Shown piece by piece: positions 8,314 to 16,342 of a stretch of 23,028 nucleotides of DNA. The notes beneath the pieces were generated by a model. It saw only the letters and a list, made by a program, of their open reading frames with translations. It did no database searches and was not told the origin of the DNA. Source of the stretch: Kiritimatiellia bacterium. Its GTDB lineage: Bacteria; Verrucomicrobiota; Kiritimatiellia; RFP12; UBA1067. Location: positions 1 to 23,028 of the forward strand of contig JAEDMC010000018.1 in the NCBI GenBank assembly GCA_016303225.1, given 5' to 3'. The stretch's first letter is position 1; the number at the start of each line of letters is the position of its first letter. The position numbers were made by a program, and so were the translations under genes.

Positions 8314-10466
8314 TCGCGTCAGCATTTCTTCTCGCCGCCCAGGCGATGACCTTTACGGCCGACCGCATAGCCGCGGATAACGTCACGCGTGCGCTGTCGG
8401 CATCCGGACACATTGTCGCCGTCTCCGCACCCTACACGCTGCGAGGCGAGTCGATGGAGCGGACGGCGGACGGGACGATGATCTTCCATGATCCGACCTA
8501 TGCGACGACCTGCACCAATGCGGTCGGGCACACGCATTGGAACATGACGGGTGAGCTTGAATACAAGGCCAAGGACCATGTCCTTCTCCGCAATGCAGTC
8601 CTGCGGTTCTGCGAGATTCCGATCTTCTGGCTGCCGTATCTGTATTATCCGCTCGACAAGTCTGAGAGCGGCTTCAGCTGGATGCCCGGCTACACCGGAC
8701 GTTGGGGCGGTTACCTGCTGACGCGGACGCGCTATCATCTTCTCGGCGATCGGGAGCACGCGGCGGGCGGCCTTTGGTTGAGAGGGGCAACACGTTTTGA
8801 TCTCCGCTACGAACAGGGCGCGGGCGTTGGCGAGGACCTGAAGTGGAGCCTTGGCGACTTTGGCGCCGGACAGTTCGACGTCTACTACGCCTACGATCGG
8901 AGTGATGACATCGATTCTCGTAACGGCAGGTGGTACAGCCAGAGCTGGGGCAGTACGGTGGATCGCGACCGATATGGCATGAATTTCCGGCACAGTCTTG
9001 AGCCGACCGAACAGGATCGGGTCCTCATCCGCGGATCCTACTATTCGGATTCCCATTTCCGGCGTGACTTCTACCGCAAGACGCTGTTTAACTGGAAGAG
9101 CCAGTATACGGGCTACGAAAACAGTGGCGTCTTCTGGGAACACGTGGAGTCTTCGATTGCCCTGGGAGCCGAGGTTTCCGGTCGCCTGAACGACTTTTAC
9201 GGCATGACCGGACGTCTGCCGGAATTTTACCTGGACGTCAATCCACAGCCTGTCTTCGGCCTGCCCGTTAATTATGAGAGCGAGAACAGGATCGGGTATC
9301 TGATGCGCGACTATGCGAAATACGGGACGGGCGACAGGACGAATCCGTTCGCGGTGCAACCTGGCCGCTGGGCGGAATTCGAGGCGTTTCGGTTCGATTC
9401 CTATCATCGGCTGACGTCGCCGTTCAGGACGTTCGACGACATCCTTTCGGTTGTGCCGCGCATTGGCTATCGCGGAACGTACTGGAACCGGAGCGGCCGT
9501 GACAATCTTGACGGGTGGGGCACGACCGGGAACGCGGGCGACGTTTACCGTTCGATTCTCGAGGGCGGTGTCACATTTGCCGCCCGCGGTGCGGGCTGGA
9601 TTGACGAGAGCTGGCATCATCTGGCCGAACCCTATCTCGACGTGCTCGTGCAGGAAGCCTGGTTGTCAGGTTCGGGCGACCGCCCCTACGTTTTCGACGG
9701 CATCGACGCTTCGACGATGTGGGAGGATCAGTTTGCGGGTCGAGCCCGGAATCTGCCGTATTCCTATTATGGCGCGACGCCGGGCCTGCGCAATGTCTGG
9801 CAGAAGGCCAATCCGCACGGACGGCTTGTCGACATTCTTGACCTTGACGCCTATGTGGCCATACAGTTCAACGACACGTCCTACCGCGGCACTGGCGGCG
9901 CCCACCGTCTGGCGAAGGTCGGCGAACCCAATTACGGGCGGAGTTCGTGCGTTGCCGTGCCTGGCGCACGGCTGCGCTACAACCCGGCGGAAGACATCTC
10001 CCTTGCCGCCCGTGTGGAATACGACACGGCTGACAACACGGTTCCCGTTGCCGACGCGGGCTTTCAGCAGAAGCTCTCCGACACGTTCAAGTGGCATGCC
10101 GACTGGGCCGTTCGCGACTATCGCATCTGGGACTTCTCCTCGACGCCGGCGACGCCTGCGGGTCAGCGCGGCGACAGCGAGAGGCTCAACTTCGCGCGTT
10201 TCCAGTATGTCGAGCTTGGCTTCGAGAACCAGCCGCTGGACTGGTTCGCCTGGGGACCGTTCCTCCGTTGGGACATTCGCGAAAACGAACTGGACAGCGT
10301 CGGAACCTGGTTCGACTACCTGACCGATTGCCTGGGTTTCCGCTTCATGGTGGAGTATGAGAACTCCTATACTCGCATCGACGGCTACGAACACGGCGAC
10401 GACTGGTCCTTCGGGTTCTATGTCTATCTCCGGGCCTTCGGCGCGGGATCAAGCATTTTCCGCTGA
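8310..10466 (+). CDS. lptD: LPS-assembly outer-membrane protein LptD
   Basis: LptD is the outer-membrane beta-barrel that inserts lipopolysaccharide into the outer leaflet. The 718-residue protein has a short OstA/LptA-like beta region (about 13-100, including A-D-R-I and G-E-L-E-Y motifs), then the characteristic joint I-P-I-F-W-L-P-Y-L-Y-Y-P near 109-120 with a following M-P-G-Y segment, and a long aromatic, alternating-strand barrel to the C-terminus. It is shorter than the roughly 780-residue enteric form, mainly in the N-terminal jellyroll. The signal peptide is odd: about 12 residues with a tiny hydrophobic core and no basic residue; upstream in-frame codons show no other start. It overlaps rng by 4 nt and precedes lpxK by 12 nt, a context that fits LPS assembly. 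Confidence 0.87.
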   Translation: MIASAFLLAAQAMTFTADRIAADNVTRALSASGHIVAVSAPYTLRGESMERTADGTMIFHDPTYATTCTNAVGHTHWNMTGELEYKAKDHVLLRNAVLRFCEIPIFWLPYLYYPLDKSESGFSWMPGYTGRWGGYLLTRTRYHLLGDREHAAGGLWLRGATRFDLRYEQGAGVGEDLKWSLGDFGAGQFDVYYAYDRSDDIDSRNGRWYSQSWGSTVDRDRYGMNFRHSLEPTEQDRVLIRGSYYSDSHFRRDFYRKTLFNWKSQYTGYENSGVFWEHVESSIALGAEVSGRLNDFYGMTGRLPEFYLDVNPQPVFGLPVNYESENRIGYLMRDYAKYGTGDRTNPFAVQPGRWAEFEAFRFDSYHRLTSPFRTFDDILSVVPRIGYRGTYWNRSGRDNLDGWGTTGNAGDVYRSILEGGVTFAARGAGWIDESWHHLAEPYLDVLVQEAWLSGSGDRPYVFDGIDASTMWEDQFAGRARNLPYSYYGATPGLRNVWQKANPHGRLVDILDLDAYVAIQFNDTSYRGTGGAHRLAKVGEPNYGRSSCVAVPGARLRYNPAEDISLAARVEYDTADNTVPVADAGFQQKLSDTFKWHADWAVRDYRIWDFSSTPATPAGQRGDSERLNFARFQYVELGFENQPLDWFAWGPFLRWDIRENELDSVGTWFDYLTDCLGFRFMVEYENSYTRIDGYEHGDDWSFGFYVYLRAFGAGSSIFR

Positions 10467-10478
10467 GGTGACGTCGAG

Positions 10479-11654
10479 ATGCGCAAGGCACGGCAGGGCG
10501 GATTGGAGCGGTTGGAGAGCTATCTCGTCAAGCTCATCCAGGAAAAGGGCTCAGACCTGGACCAGCCGTTCGGCATCAACCTGCTTCTGCATGTTCTCAA
10601 GGGTCTCAGCTATCTGTTCCTGATGGTTGTCAGCATCCGCTATTTTCTCTACCGCACCGGCCTTCTCCGCCGTTATCCCCTTGGGACACAGGTCATCTCG
10701 ATCGGCAATGTGACGGCCGGCGGCACGGGCAAGACACCCGTGACCGAAATCTTCGCGCGCACGTTGGCGGCCGAGGGGCGCAAGGTGGCGATTCTCTCCC
10801 GCGGTTACCGGCGCAAGGAGGCGCCTTGGTGGCAACGCCTGTTCACGCAGGTGATTGAAAAGCCCTTGGTCGTGTCTGACGGGCGCCGTGTTCTCCTGGA
10901 TTCCGCCACCGGCGGCGACGAGCCTTACATGCTTGCCTCGAATCTGCCGGGCGTCGCCGTTGTCGTCGACCGTAACCGGGTGAAGGCCGGGCGTTATGCC
11001 GTCAACCGTCTTGGTTGCGACACGCTCATCCTGGACGACGGGTTCCAGTATCAGAAGCTGAAGCATTCGATTGAAGTCGTGCTGGTCGACTCGACCAATC
11101 CGTTCGGCAACGGCAACCTGTTGCCGCGGGGCATCCTGCGCGAGCCGGTGCGGAATCTCAAACGGGCCGACATCATCTTTCTCACGAAGTGCCGCGGCGA
11201 CGTCTCCGCCGTCAAGGAGGAGATCCGCCGCTATAACACCACGGCCGAGATCGTCGAGTGCAATCACACGCCGAAGGTGATGAAGGATGTCTGGAGCCGT
11301 GAGGAATTTCCCCTCGACTGGCTGAGGGACAAGACCGTCTGCACACTTTCCGGCATCGCCTCGCCGAAGGGCTTTGAAAATTCGCTTCGCCATCTCGGTG
11401 CGAAGGTCGTCTGGTGCGAACGCTACGCCGACCATCATCGCTATGACGCTTCCGAAGTCCTCTATGCGCTGAACCGCACCGCCGACATGGGGGCGGACGC
11501 GCTCGTCACGACCGAGAAGGACGCTGTCCGTTTTCCGAGGCTCGAGACCGCTCCCGTGAAGTGCCTGTACCTGCGCATTGCCATCGAGATTCTCGTGGGC
11601 GGCGAAAGCTTCACCCAGCTCATCAACCGGATTTGCTTTCGCAAATCAACTTAG
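10479..11654 (+). CDS. lpxK: Tetraacyldisaccharide 4'-kinase LpxK
   Basis: LpxK phosphorylates the lipid A disaccharide at the 4' position on the inner face of the inner membrane. The 391-residue protein has an N-terminal membrane-associated helix (about 42-58), a P-loop G-G-T-G-K-T at 81-86, and the LpxK-specific D-D-G-F-Q motif in the core, followed by T-E-K-D-A-V near the end. GAGGTGA just before the ATG is a good ribosome site. The length is somewhat above the enteric enzyme (328 aa) because of an N-terminal extension of roughly 40 residues. It sits directly behind lptD and 8 nt before murJ. Its presence shows the cell makes phosphorylated lipid A. Confidence 0.94.
   Translation: MRKARQGGLERLESYLVKLIQEKGSDLDQPFGINLLLHVLKGLSYLFLMVVSIRYFLYRTGLLRRYPLGTQVISIGNVTAGGTGKTPVTEIFARTLAAEGRKVAILSRGYRRKEAPWWQRLFTQVIEKPLVVSDGRRVLLDSATGGDEPYMLASNLPGVAVVVDRNRVKAGRYAVNRLGCDTLILDDGFQYQKLKHSIEVVLVDSTNPFGNGNLLPRGILREPVRNLKRADIIFLTKCRGDVSAVKEEIRRYNTTAEIVECNHTPKVMKDVWSREEFPLDWLRDKTVCTLSGIASPKGFENSLRHLGAKVVWCERYADHHRYDASEVLYALNRTADMGADALVTTEKDAVRFPRLETAPVKCLYLRIAIEILVGGESFTQLINRICFRKST
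11631..11646 (+). other. Small hairpin at the end of lpxK
   Basis: ATTTGC and GCAAAT flank a TTTC loop, a 6-bp stem within the last codons of lpxK. There is no downstream T-run, so it is not a convincing terminator. It lies just ahead of the palindrome over the murJ start. Confidence 0.35.
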
Positions 11655-11671
11655 AATTTTGAATGAAGAAT
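11651..11671 (+). repeat. Heptamer array across the lpxK stop and murJ start
   Basis: Three degenerate 7-nt units, TTAGAAT, TTTGAAT and GAAGAAT, run without a break. The lpxK TAG stop lies in the first unit, and the murJ ATG starts in the second and ends in the third. No Shine-Dalgarno is present. Confidence 0.5.
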
Positions 11672-11681
11672 CTTCATTCAA
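11659..11681 (+). promoter_or_regulatory. Perfect 23-nt palindrome over the murJ start codon
   Basis: Arms TTGAATGAAGA (11659-11669) and TCTTCATTCAA (11671-11681) are exact reverse complements around one central A. In RNA this folds into a stem of about 9 bp with a 5-nt loop that pairs the murJ AUG (11663-11665). As DNA it could be a dimer-binding operator. Structure is seen; function is inference. Confidence 0.6.
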
Positions 11682-13027
11682 CCTTTCTCAGACATGTGTT
11701 CACCGTAGGAGGCTTCACCGCCTTCAGCAGGGTGCTGGGGCTGGTGCGCGAGATGCTACAGTCGCGTCTCATCGGCGCGGGCGTCGAGCAGTCCGCCTTC
11801 ACGCTGGCGTTCGCGATTCCCAACATGGCCCGAAAGCTCTTCGGCGAGGGGGCGCTGACGGCGGCGTTCGTGCCGGTCTTCAGGGGCGAGGTCGAACGCG
11901 GCGAGGTCGAGTCCGCGAAGCGTCTGGCGCGCGCAGTGATGACGATGGTCTTCCTGATCCTCGGCGCCGTCGTCGCCTTGGCCGTGACGGGGCTGTCGGT
12001 TTTCCTGAACTTGGAACCTGGAACTTGGAACCTGGAACTTGGAGCCAGAAGCGTTCTGACGGTGAAGCTCGTCAGAATACTTTTCCCGTACATGATCTTC
12101 ATCTGCGGGGCGGCGTTCGGGATGGGTGTCCTGAATGCGCTCGGACGATTCGTCGAGGGCGCGTTCATGCCGGCGTTCCTCAACCTCATCTGGATTGCGA
12201 CGCTGGGGACGCTGTGCTTCTTCCCGGGCCTTGACGTTCCGACGCGCGTTACGGTCGTCTGTTGGGCGATTCTCGCGGGCGGTGCGGCGCAGATGGCGTT
12301 TCTCTTCCGGTGCATGCGCAAGCGCGGCTACGGTTTCAGGTTCTTGCTGCCGGATTTCAGGAACGAGAGGTTCCGGCTCGTGTGGCAGAACACGGCGATT
12401 GCGGCGATGGGAGCTGGCGCCGTGCAGGTCAACTACATGCTCGACCAGGTGCTCGGGCAGTGCGCAGCGCCGTGGGCCGCGGGGGTGATCGGCTACGCGG
12501 AGCGGCTCATGGACCTGCCGCTTGGCGTCGTGGGCGTCGCCTTCGGCACGGTGCTGTTGCCGGCGTTTTCCGGCCATTTCGCCAAAGGGGACGTCGAGGG
12601 TGCGAAAACCTGTCTCAGGAAGTCGATCCTGCAGATGATGGTCCTGATGGTTCCGGCGTCAATCGTCACGTTTTTCTGCGCGCCGTGGATCGTCTGGCTC
12701 ATTTACGAAGGCCATGCCTTTGACGCGACGGCGACGGTGCGCGTCGCGCGGGCCTTGTCGGTCTACGGACTCGGACTTTGCTTCTTCTCGATCCAGAAGT
12801 GCCTCATTCCGTTCTTCCAGGCGCAGAACGACATGAAGACCCCGCTCCGCGTATCGATGCAGACGATTGTCCTCAACGCCATTCTCAATGTGCTGGCCGT
12901 CGTCTTTCTGCCGATTGAGTGGCGGCATGTGGGGCTCGCCGCCTCCACGTCAATCTGTGCGTTCGTCGGTTGCATCCTCTTTGTCCGAACGCCCTCTTTC
13001 CGCTTGCACTTCCAGAGGAGAATGTAG
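11663..13027 (+). CDS. murJ: Lipid II flippase MurJ
   Basis: MurJ flips undecaprenyl-linked lipid II across the inner membrane. The 454-residue protein shows the N-terminal family pattern S-R-V-L-G-L-V-R-E (about 22-30) and F-A-I-P-N-M-A-R-K-L-F-G-E-G (about 50-63), so the arginines matching E. coli Arg18, Arg24 and Arg52 are present as Arg23, Arg29 and Arg57. The position matching E. coli Asp39 appears to be Ser44. The protein is shorter than the 511-residue enteric form at the C-terminus, so the last two membrane helices may be missing. A 14-residue loop (116-129) is encoded by six 7-nt repeat units inserted in frame. The start has no Shine-Dalgarno and sits in a palindrome. It follows lpxK by 8 nt. 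Confidence 0.92.
   Translation: MKNLHSTFLRHVFTVGGFTAFSRVLGLVREMLQSRLIGAGVEQSAFTLAFAIPNMARKLFGEGALTAAFVPVFRGEVERGEVESAKRLARAVMTMVFLILGAVVALAVTGLSVFLNLEPGTWNLELGARSVLTVKLVRILFPYMIFICGAAFGMGVLNALGRFVEGAFMPAFLNLIWIATLGTLCFFPGLDVPTRVTVVCWAILAGGAAQMAFLFRCMRKRGYGFRFLLPDFRNERFRLVWQNTAIAAMGAGAVQVNYMLDQVLGQCAAPWAAGVIGYAERLMDLPLGVVGVAFGTVLLPAFSGHFAKGDVEGAKTCLRKSILQMMVLMVPASIVTFFCAPWIVWLIYEGHAFDATATVRVARALSVYGLGLCFFSIQKCLIPFFQAQNDMKTPLRVSMQTIVLNAILNVLAVVFLPIEWRHVGLAASTSICAFVGCILFVRTPSFRLHFQRRM
12007..12048 (+). repeat. In-frame heptamer array inside murJ
   Basis: Five 7-nt units alternate between GAACTTG and GAACCTG, followed by a decayed sixth unit GAGCCAG. Six units make 42 nt, exactly 14 codons, so the frame is kept. 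They encode MurJ residues 116-129, in a loop between membrane helices. The same kind of array occurs between genes elsewhere in the window. Confidence 0.85.
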
Positions 13028-13033
13028 TATAAT
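13004..13033 (+). promoter_or_regulatory. Promoter of the TPR-ExbBD-toroid cluster
   Basis: A perfect TATAAT (13028-13033) begins immediately after the murJ stop codon. TTGCAC (13004-13009) lies 18 bp upstream as a weak -35 box. The TPR gene ATG at 13044 follows the -10 by 10 nt, so the leader would be only about 3-5 nt and there is no Shine-Dalgarno. Confidence 0.6.
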
Positions 13034-13043
13034 CACCAACATC

Positions 13044-16000
13044 ATGAGTTTTAAGGTTGCTACCATTCTGATTTTGGCGGCCGTGTCGGTGTCGCCAGTC
13101 GTCGCCGAAGAAGCAGCTTCTGCCGCGGAGGGGGCTGAGGCTGCTGCCGAGGCGCCCAAGGAGAATCCCGAACTTGAGGCCGAGATCAACTATGTCGAGG
13201 CCCTGGTGAACTACGGGTATCCCGACATCGCCGCGCCAGTCATCGAAGAGACGAAGAAGAAGTGGCCCGAGTCCGAGGTCCGGTTCTTTGCCATTGAAAT
13301 CCGCGGGCTTTTGGCGCTTGGCAAGTTCGACGAGGCGGAGAAGAAGATCGCCGCGCTCCCCGACCGCAAGTCGTTCAAGTACTGGGCGGCGCGCCTGGAG
13401 GTCGCCAACAACTACTACGGCCGCGGACAAAAGGAAGAGTGCATGAAGATCTACGGCGAGTTCTTCACGGCCTATCCGAAGCCGCCGGCGGATTTGCGCA
13501 AGTTCTACATGGAGGCGTGCTATGCCTACGGACAGCTCCTGGCGGGCGACCGGCAGTATGCGCTGGCGGCCGAGCGTTACGAGGCCCTGCTGAAGCAGCT
13601 GGCGAACGGCAGCGACGAGTGGTGCAATCTCGCGTGCGAGACGGTCGAGATCTATCTGCGTCTGGCGGATGAGTCGAAGGACCCGAAGGACAAGGCCAAG
13701 CGCGATGCCAACCTCAAAGCGGCGGGCAAGATCGCCGACAAGCTTCTCTGGCAGCTCGAGAAGCCTCTCTATTTCGGGCGGGCTGTCTCGATGAAGGCTC
13801 ATATCGAGCAGATGAAGGGCGACATCGACCGGGCCGAGGCGCTCGTCGACGAGCATCTGCCGCAGCTGCGGGAGCTGCACGACCAGATCGTCCAGTACGA
13901 TCCCGAGGGCAAGATGGGCCTTTTGAAGCAGTCTCCGCTCCCCGAATGCCTCTATCTGCAGGCGAAGATGCTGTGGGACGAAATCCAGGCCGAATCGAAG
14001 AAGACGCCGAAGCGCGACGACGAGAAGATCAAGGCGTGGATGTTCGGGCCGCGGCCGAAGAACGGCGGCAAGCGCGATGGTTCGAAAGGTGCCTTCAACA
14101 TGGCGCTGAACGTCTTCCTCAACTACGAGACGAGCGCGTGGGCGCCGGCGGCGGGCGATGTGGCCGACGGCATCAAGGCCATGGCTGAGAAGCTTTACAA
14201 GGCGAACATCAAGACTGTGATTACCGACGAGCAGCGTCGGAAGGTGCGTGCCGCGCAGTTCAAGGACGCGAACGAGAAGTTCCTCGCCCAGCAGTACCGC
14301 GAGGCGATCGACGCCTATCTGGCGGTGCTGGCGAAGTATCCGGAGGTCGAGGAGTCGGTGATGGCCGTCGAGAACATCGCCTCCTGCTACCTTGACCTGA
14401 CGATTGAAGAGCAGGACGAGGAGAAGAAGCAGGAGTACCGCGACAACTGCGACGCCGTCGAAGGCTATCTCGCCGAGCGCTTCTCAGGCTCGAAGAGCAG
14501 GGTGATGATGACGGCTGGCGGCGACGCGACGATCCGCCTGGCGGCGAAGGAGACGCAGTACAAGAACCCGGCCCGCGCCGACTGGCTTTACACGGAGTTC
14601 TTCACCAACTACCGCCAGCACACCACCGCGGCAACGCTGGCGGCGGCGAAGGCCAACGAGGCCCAGGAGGCCAAGCGCTATGACGACGCGATCAAGTACT
14701 GGTCGATCATCGCCGAGTACTACACCAACTCGACCTACTACGCGGCCTCGCTCGCCCAGCTCTCCCGCTGCTACGGGAAACTCGGCGACAAGAAGAACGA
14801 AATCGCCTACATCAACCGCTATCTGCCGGTCGAGACGGGGAAGATCAGCAAGCTGCAGGCGCAGTTCCAGCTGGCGCAGATGTATCAGAAGGACGGCCTT
14901 TCCATTCTCGCGGACGCGGCGACGAACGTGGTTGCGGACGCGACGAATGCCGTCGAGGTCGCGGCGGCGGTGGAGCGTGACGAGAAACGCGGCACGGCGC
15001 AGATCATCCGCGCGGTCAAGAACTTCACCGGCTTCGTCGGCGAAGCCGACAAGGCGCTGAACGATCCGTCGACGATGCAGGAGGACAAGGCGAGCTACAT
15101 CGAGCTCAAGGAGGCCGCGCTGTTCATGCTCGGCGAGTGCTGGAGCCGCATGAACCGTCCCGAGAAGAACCTCCAGATGTACCGCGAGCGCGCGGCGAAG
15201 AGCTACGAGGATTACGTGCAGGCGTTCCCCGAGGGCAAGTTCGTCAAAGTTGGCCTCGTCAAGCTCGGTACGATCTACACGGCGCTCGGCGACATGGCGA
15301 AGTCGAAGGACGCCCTTGACCGCCTCTCCGAGAAGTATCCCGATTCCGACGAGGCGAAGAATGCGAAGCCGCGTCTCGCGAAGAACCTGATCGAGATGGG
15401 CATGAAGAAGGAGGGTGCCGAGATCTACGCCGAGATGTTGCATACAGATGGTTCCTACACGGCTTGGCAGTTCGTGAACGCCGGCGAGGCGCTCATCGAG
15501 GGCAAGAGCTGGGATCTCGCGAACCAGGCGTTCGAGAAGGCAATCCGCCTTGCGGGCACGAATCAGGTCACGGTGGCCGCGAAGGCCCGTCTCGGCCAGG
15601 CGAGAAGCCTTTGGAAGCAGAAGTCCTACGCCGAGGCGCGCGAGGCGCTGGACCTGTTCCTGTCCGACCCGAAGATGGCCAGGATGGCGATCGCCGCCGA
15701 CGCGAACTTCATGCTGGTCGAGGTGGCGTCCGACCAGGGTCGCGGCGAGAAGGACTCGACGATGCGCACGAAGCACTTCAACGCGGCAATCGGCGCGCTG
15801 AAGAAGGTCCGTCAGTACTGGTCGAAGAAGCCGATGTGGGAACAGGACCAGCTGGACCTTCTCTCCGGCGACATACTGGTGGACCGCATGAAGGCCGAGG
15901 AGGCGATGGGGTTGAAGGACGCGGCGATGGAGACCTGCGGCCTGGCGGCCGGCAAGTTCCAGACCTTCATCCAGTCGCGCGGCGCGAACGAAGATCATCC

Positions 16001-16295
16001 GATCGACAAGATGGAGGCCGGGGCTGTCGCGAATCTCGAGCGTGCGTATGCGTCGCTGATTCCGCTTTTGGTCAAGCAAGGCGCCGCCAATGCCGACCTC
16101 GTCATCAAGTACGGCCAGCAGTATCTCGACCTCTTCCCGAACGGAAAGTCGCGTACGCTGATCGAAAACGGCATGAACCAGGCTCGCGCAGACTTGCCGG
16201 CAGGAGCTGGGGAAGTGAAGAGTGTTAAGCATGACGCCCCGGCTGAGAAGGCTGACGCCCCGGCTGAGAAGGCTGACGCCCCGGCTGAGGACTGA
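13044..16295 (+). CDS. Large secreted TPR-repeat protein
   Basis: A 1083-residue protein with a clear signal peptide (1-21, cleavage after V-V-A), then almost continuous helical, TPR-like repeats (for example near 30-130, 400-470, 520-600 and 780-900), rich in Ala/Glu/Lys. It is probably a periplasmic scaffold; no enzymatic motif is seen. The ATG at 13044 is chosen because it starts the signal peptide and lies just after a TATAAT box; an open frame reaching back to 12867 runs through murJ and is rejected. The tail has three 7-residue D-A-P-A-E-K-A type repeats. TPR proteins often accompany ExbB/ExbD or TolQ/TolR motors (CpoB with Tol-Pal is the known case), and this gene leads such a set. Exact role unknown. 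Confidence 0.85.
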   Translation: MSFKVATILILAAVSVSPVVAEEAASAAEGAEAAAEAPKENPELEAEINYVEALVNYGYPDIAAPVIEETKKKWPESEVRFFAIEIRGLLALGKFDEAEKKIAALPDRKSFKYWAARLEVANNYYGRGQKEECMKIYGEFFTAYPKPPADLRKFYMEACYAYGQLLAGDRQYALAAERYEALLKQLANGSDEWCNLACETVEIYLRLADESKDPKDKAKRDANLKAAGKIADKLLWQLEKPLYFGRAVSMKAHIEQMKGDIDRAEALVDEHLPQLRELHDQIVQYDPEGKMGLLKQSPLPECLYLQAKMLWDEIQAESKKTPKRDDEKIKAWMFGPRPKNGGKRDGSKGAFNMALNVFLNYETSAWAPAAGDVADGIKAMAEKLYKANIKTVITDEQRRKVRAAQFKDANEKFLAQQYREAIDAYLAVLAKYPEVEESVMAVENIASCYLDLTIEEQDEEKKQEYRDNCDAVEGYLAERFSGSKSRVMMTAGGDATIRLAAKETQYKNPARADWLYTEFFTNYRQHTTAATLAAAKANEAQEAKRYDDAIKYWSIIAEYYTNSTYYAASLAQLSRCYGKLGDKKNEIAYINRYLPVETGKISKLQAQFQLAQMYQKDGLSILADAATNVVADATNAVEVAAAVERDEKRGTAQIIRAVKNFTGFVGEADKALNDPSTMQEDKASYIELKEAALFMLGECWSRMNRPEKNLQMYRERAAKSYEDYVQAFPEGKFVKVGLVKLGTIYTALGDMAKSKDALDRLSEKYPDSDEAKNAKPRLAKNLIEMGMKKEGAEIYAEMLHTDGSYTAWQFVNAGEALIEGKSWDLANQAFEKAIRLAGTNQVTVAAKARLGQARSLWKQKSYAEAREALDLFLSDPKMARMAIAADANFMLVEVASDQGRGEKDSTMRTKHFNAAIGALKKVRQYWSKKPMWEQDQLDLLSGDILVDRMKAEEAMGLKDAAMETCGLAAGKFQTFIQSRGANEDHPIDKMEAGAVANLERAYASLIPLLVKQGAANADLVIKYGQQYLDLFPNGKSRTLIENGMNQARADLPAGAGEVKSVKHDAPAEKADAPAEKADAPAED
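16233..16295 (+). repeat. Three 21-bp tandem repeats at the end of the large TPR gene
   Basis: Units at 16233-16253, 16254-16274 and 16275-16295 encode D-A-P-A-E-K-A; the first two are identical and the third ends in the stop codon. The unit is 21 nt, that is three times seven. It gives the protein a flexible, Pro/Ala/Glu-rich tail. Confidence 0.9.
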
Positions 16296-16330
16296 TTTGA
16301 GATTTGAAATCTGAAATTTGAATTTAGAAG
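16296..16330 (+). repeat. Heptamer array between the two TPR genes
   Basis: Five 7-nt units start directly after the stop codon: TTTGAGA, TTTGAAA, then TCTGAAA, TTTGAAT and TTAGAAG. The last unit runs into AAGGAG (16328-16333), which serves as the ribosome site for the next gene. Confidence 0.8.
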
Positions 16331-16342
16331 GAGAAAGTGAAA

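Noticed and set aside
12867..13043. N-terminal extension of the large TPR protein into murJ
   Set aside because: It would overlap murJ by about 160 nt and bury the signal peptide; the ATG at 13044 fits.
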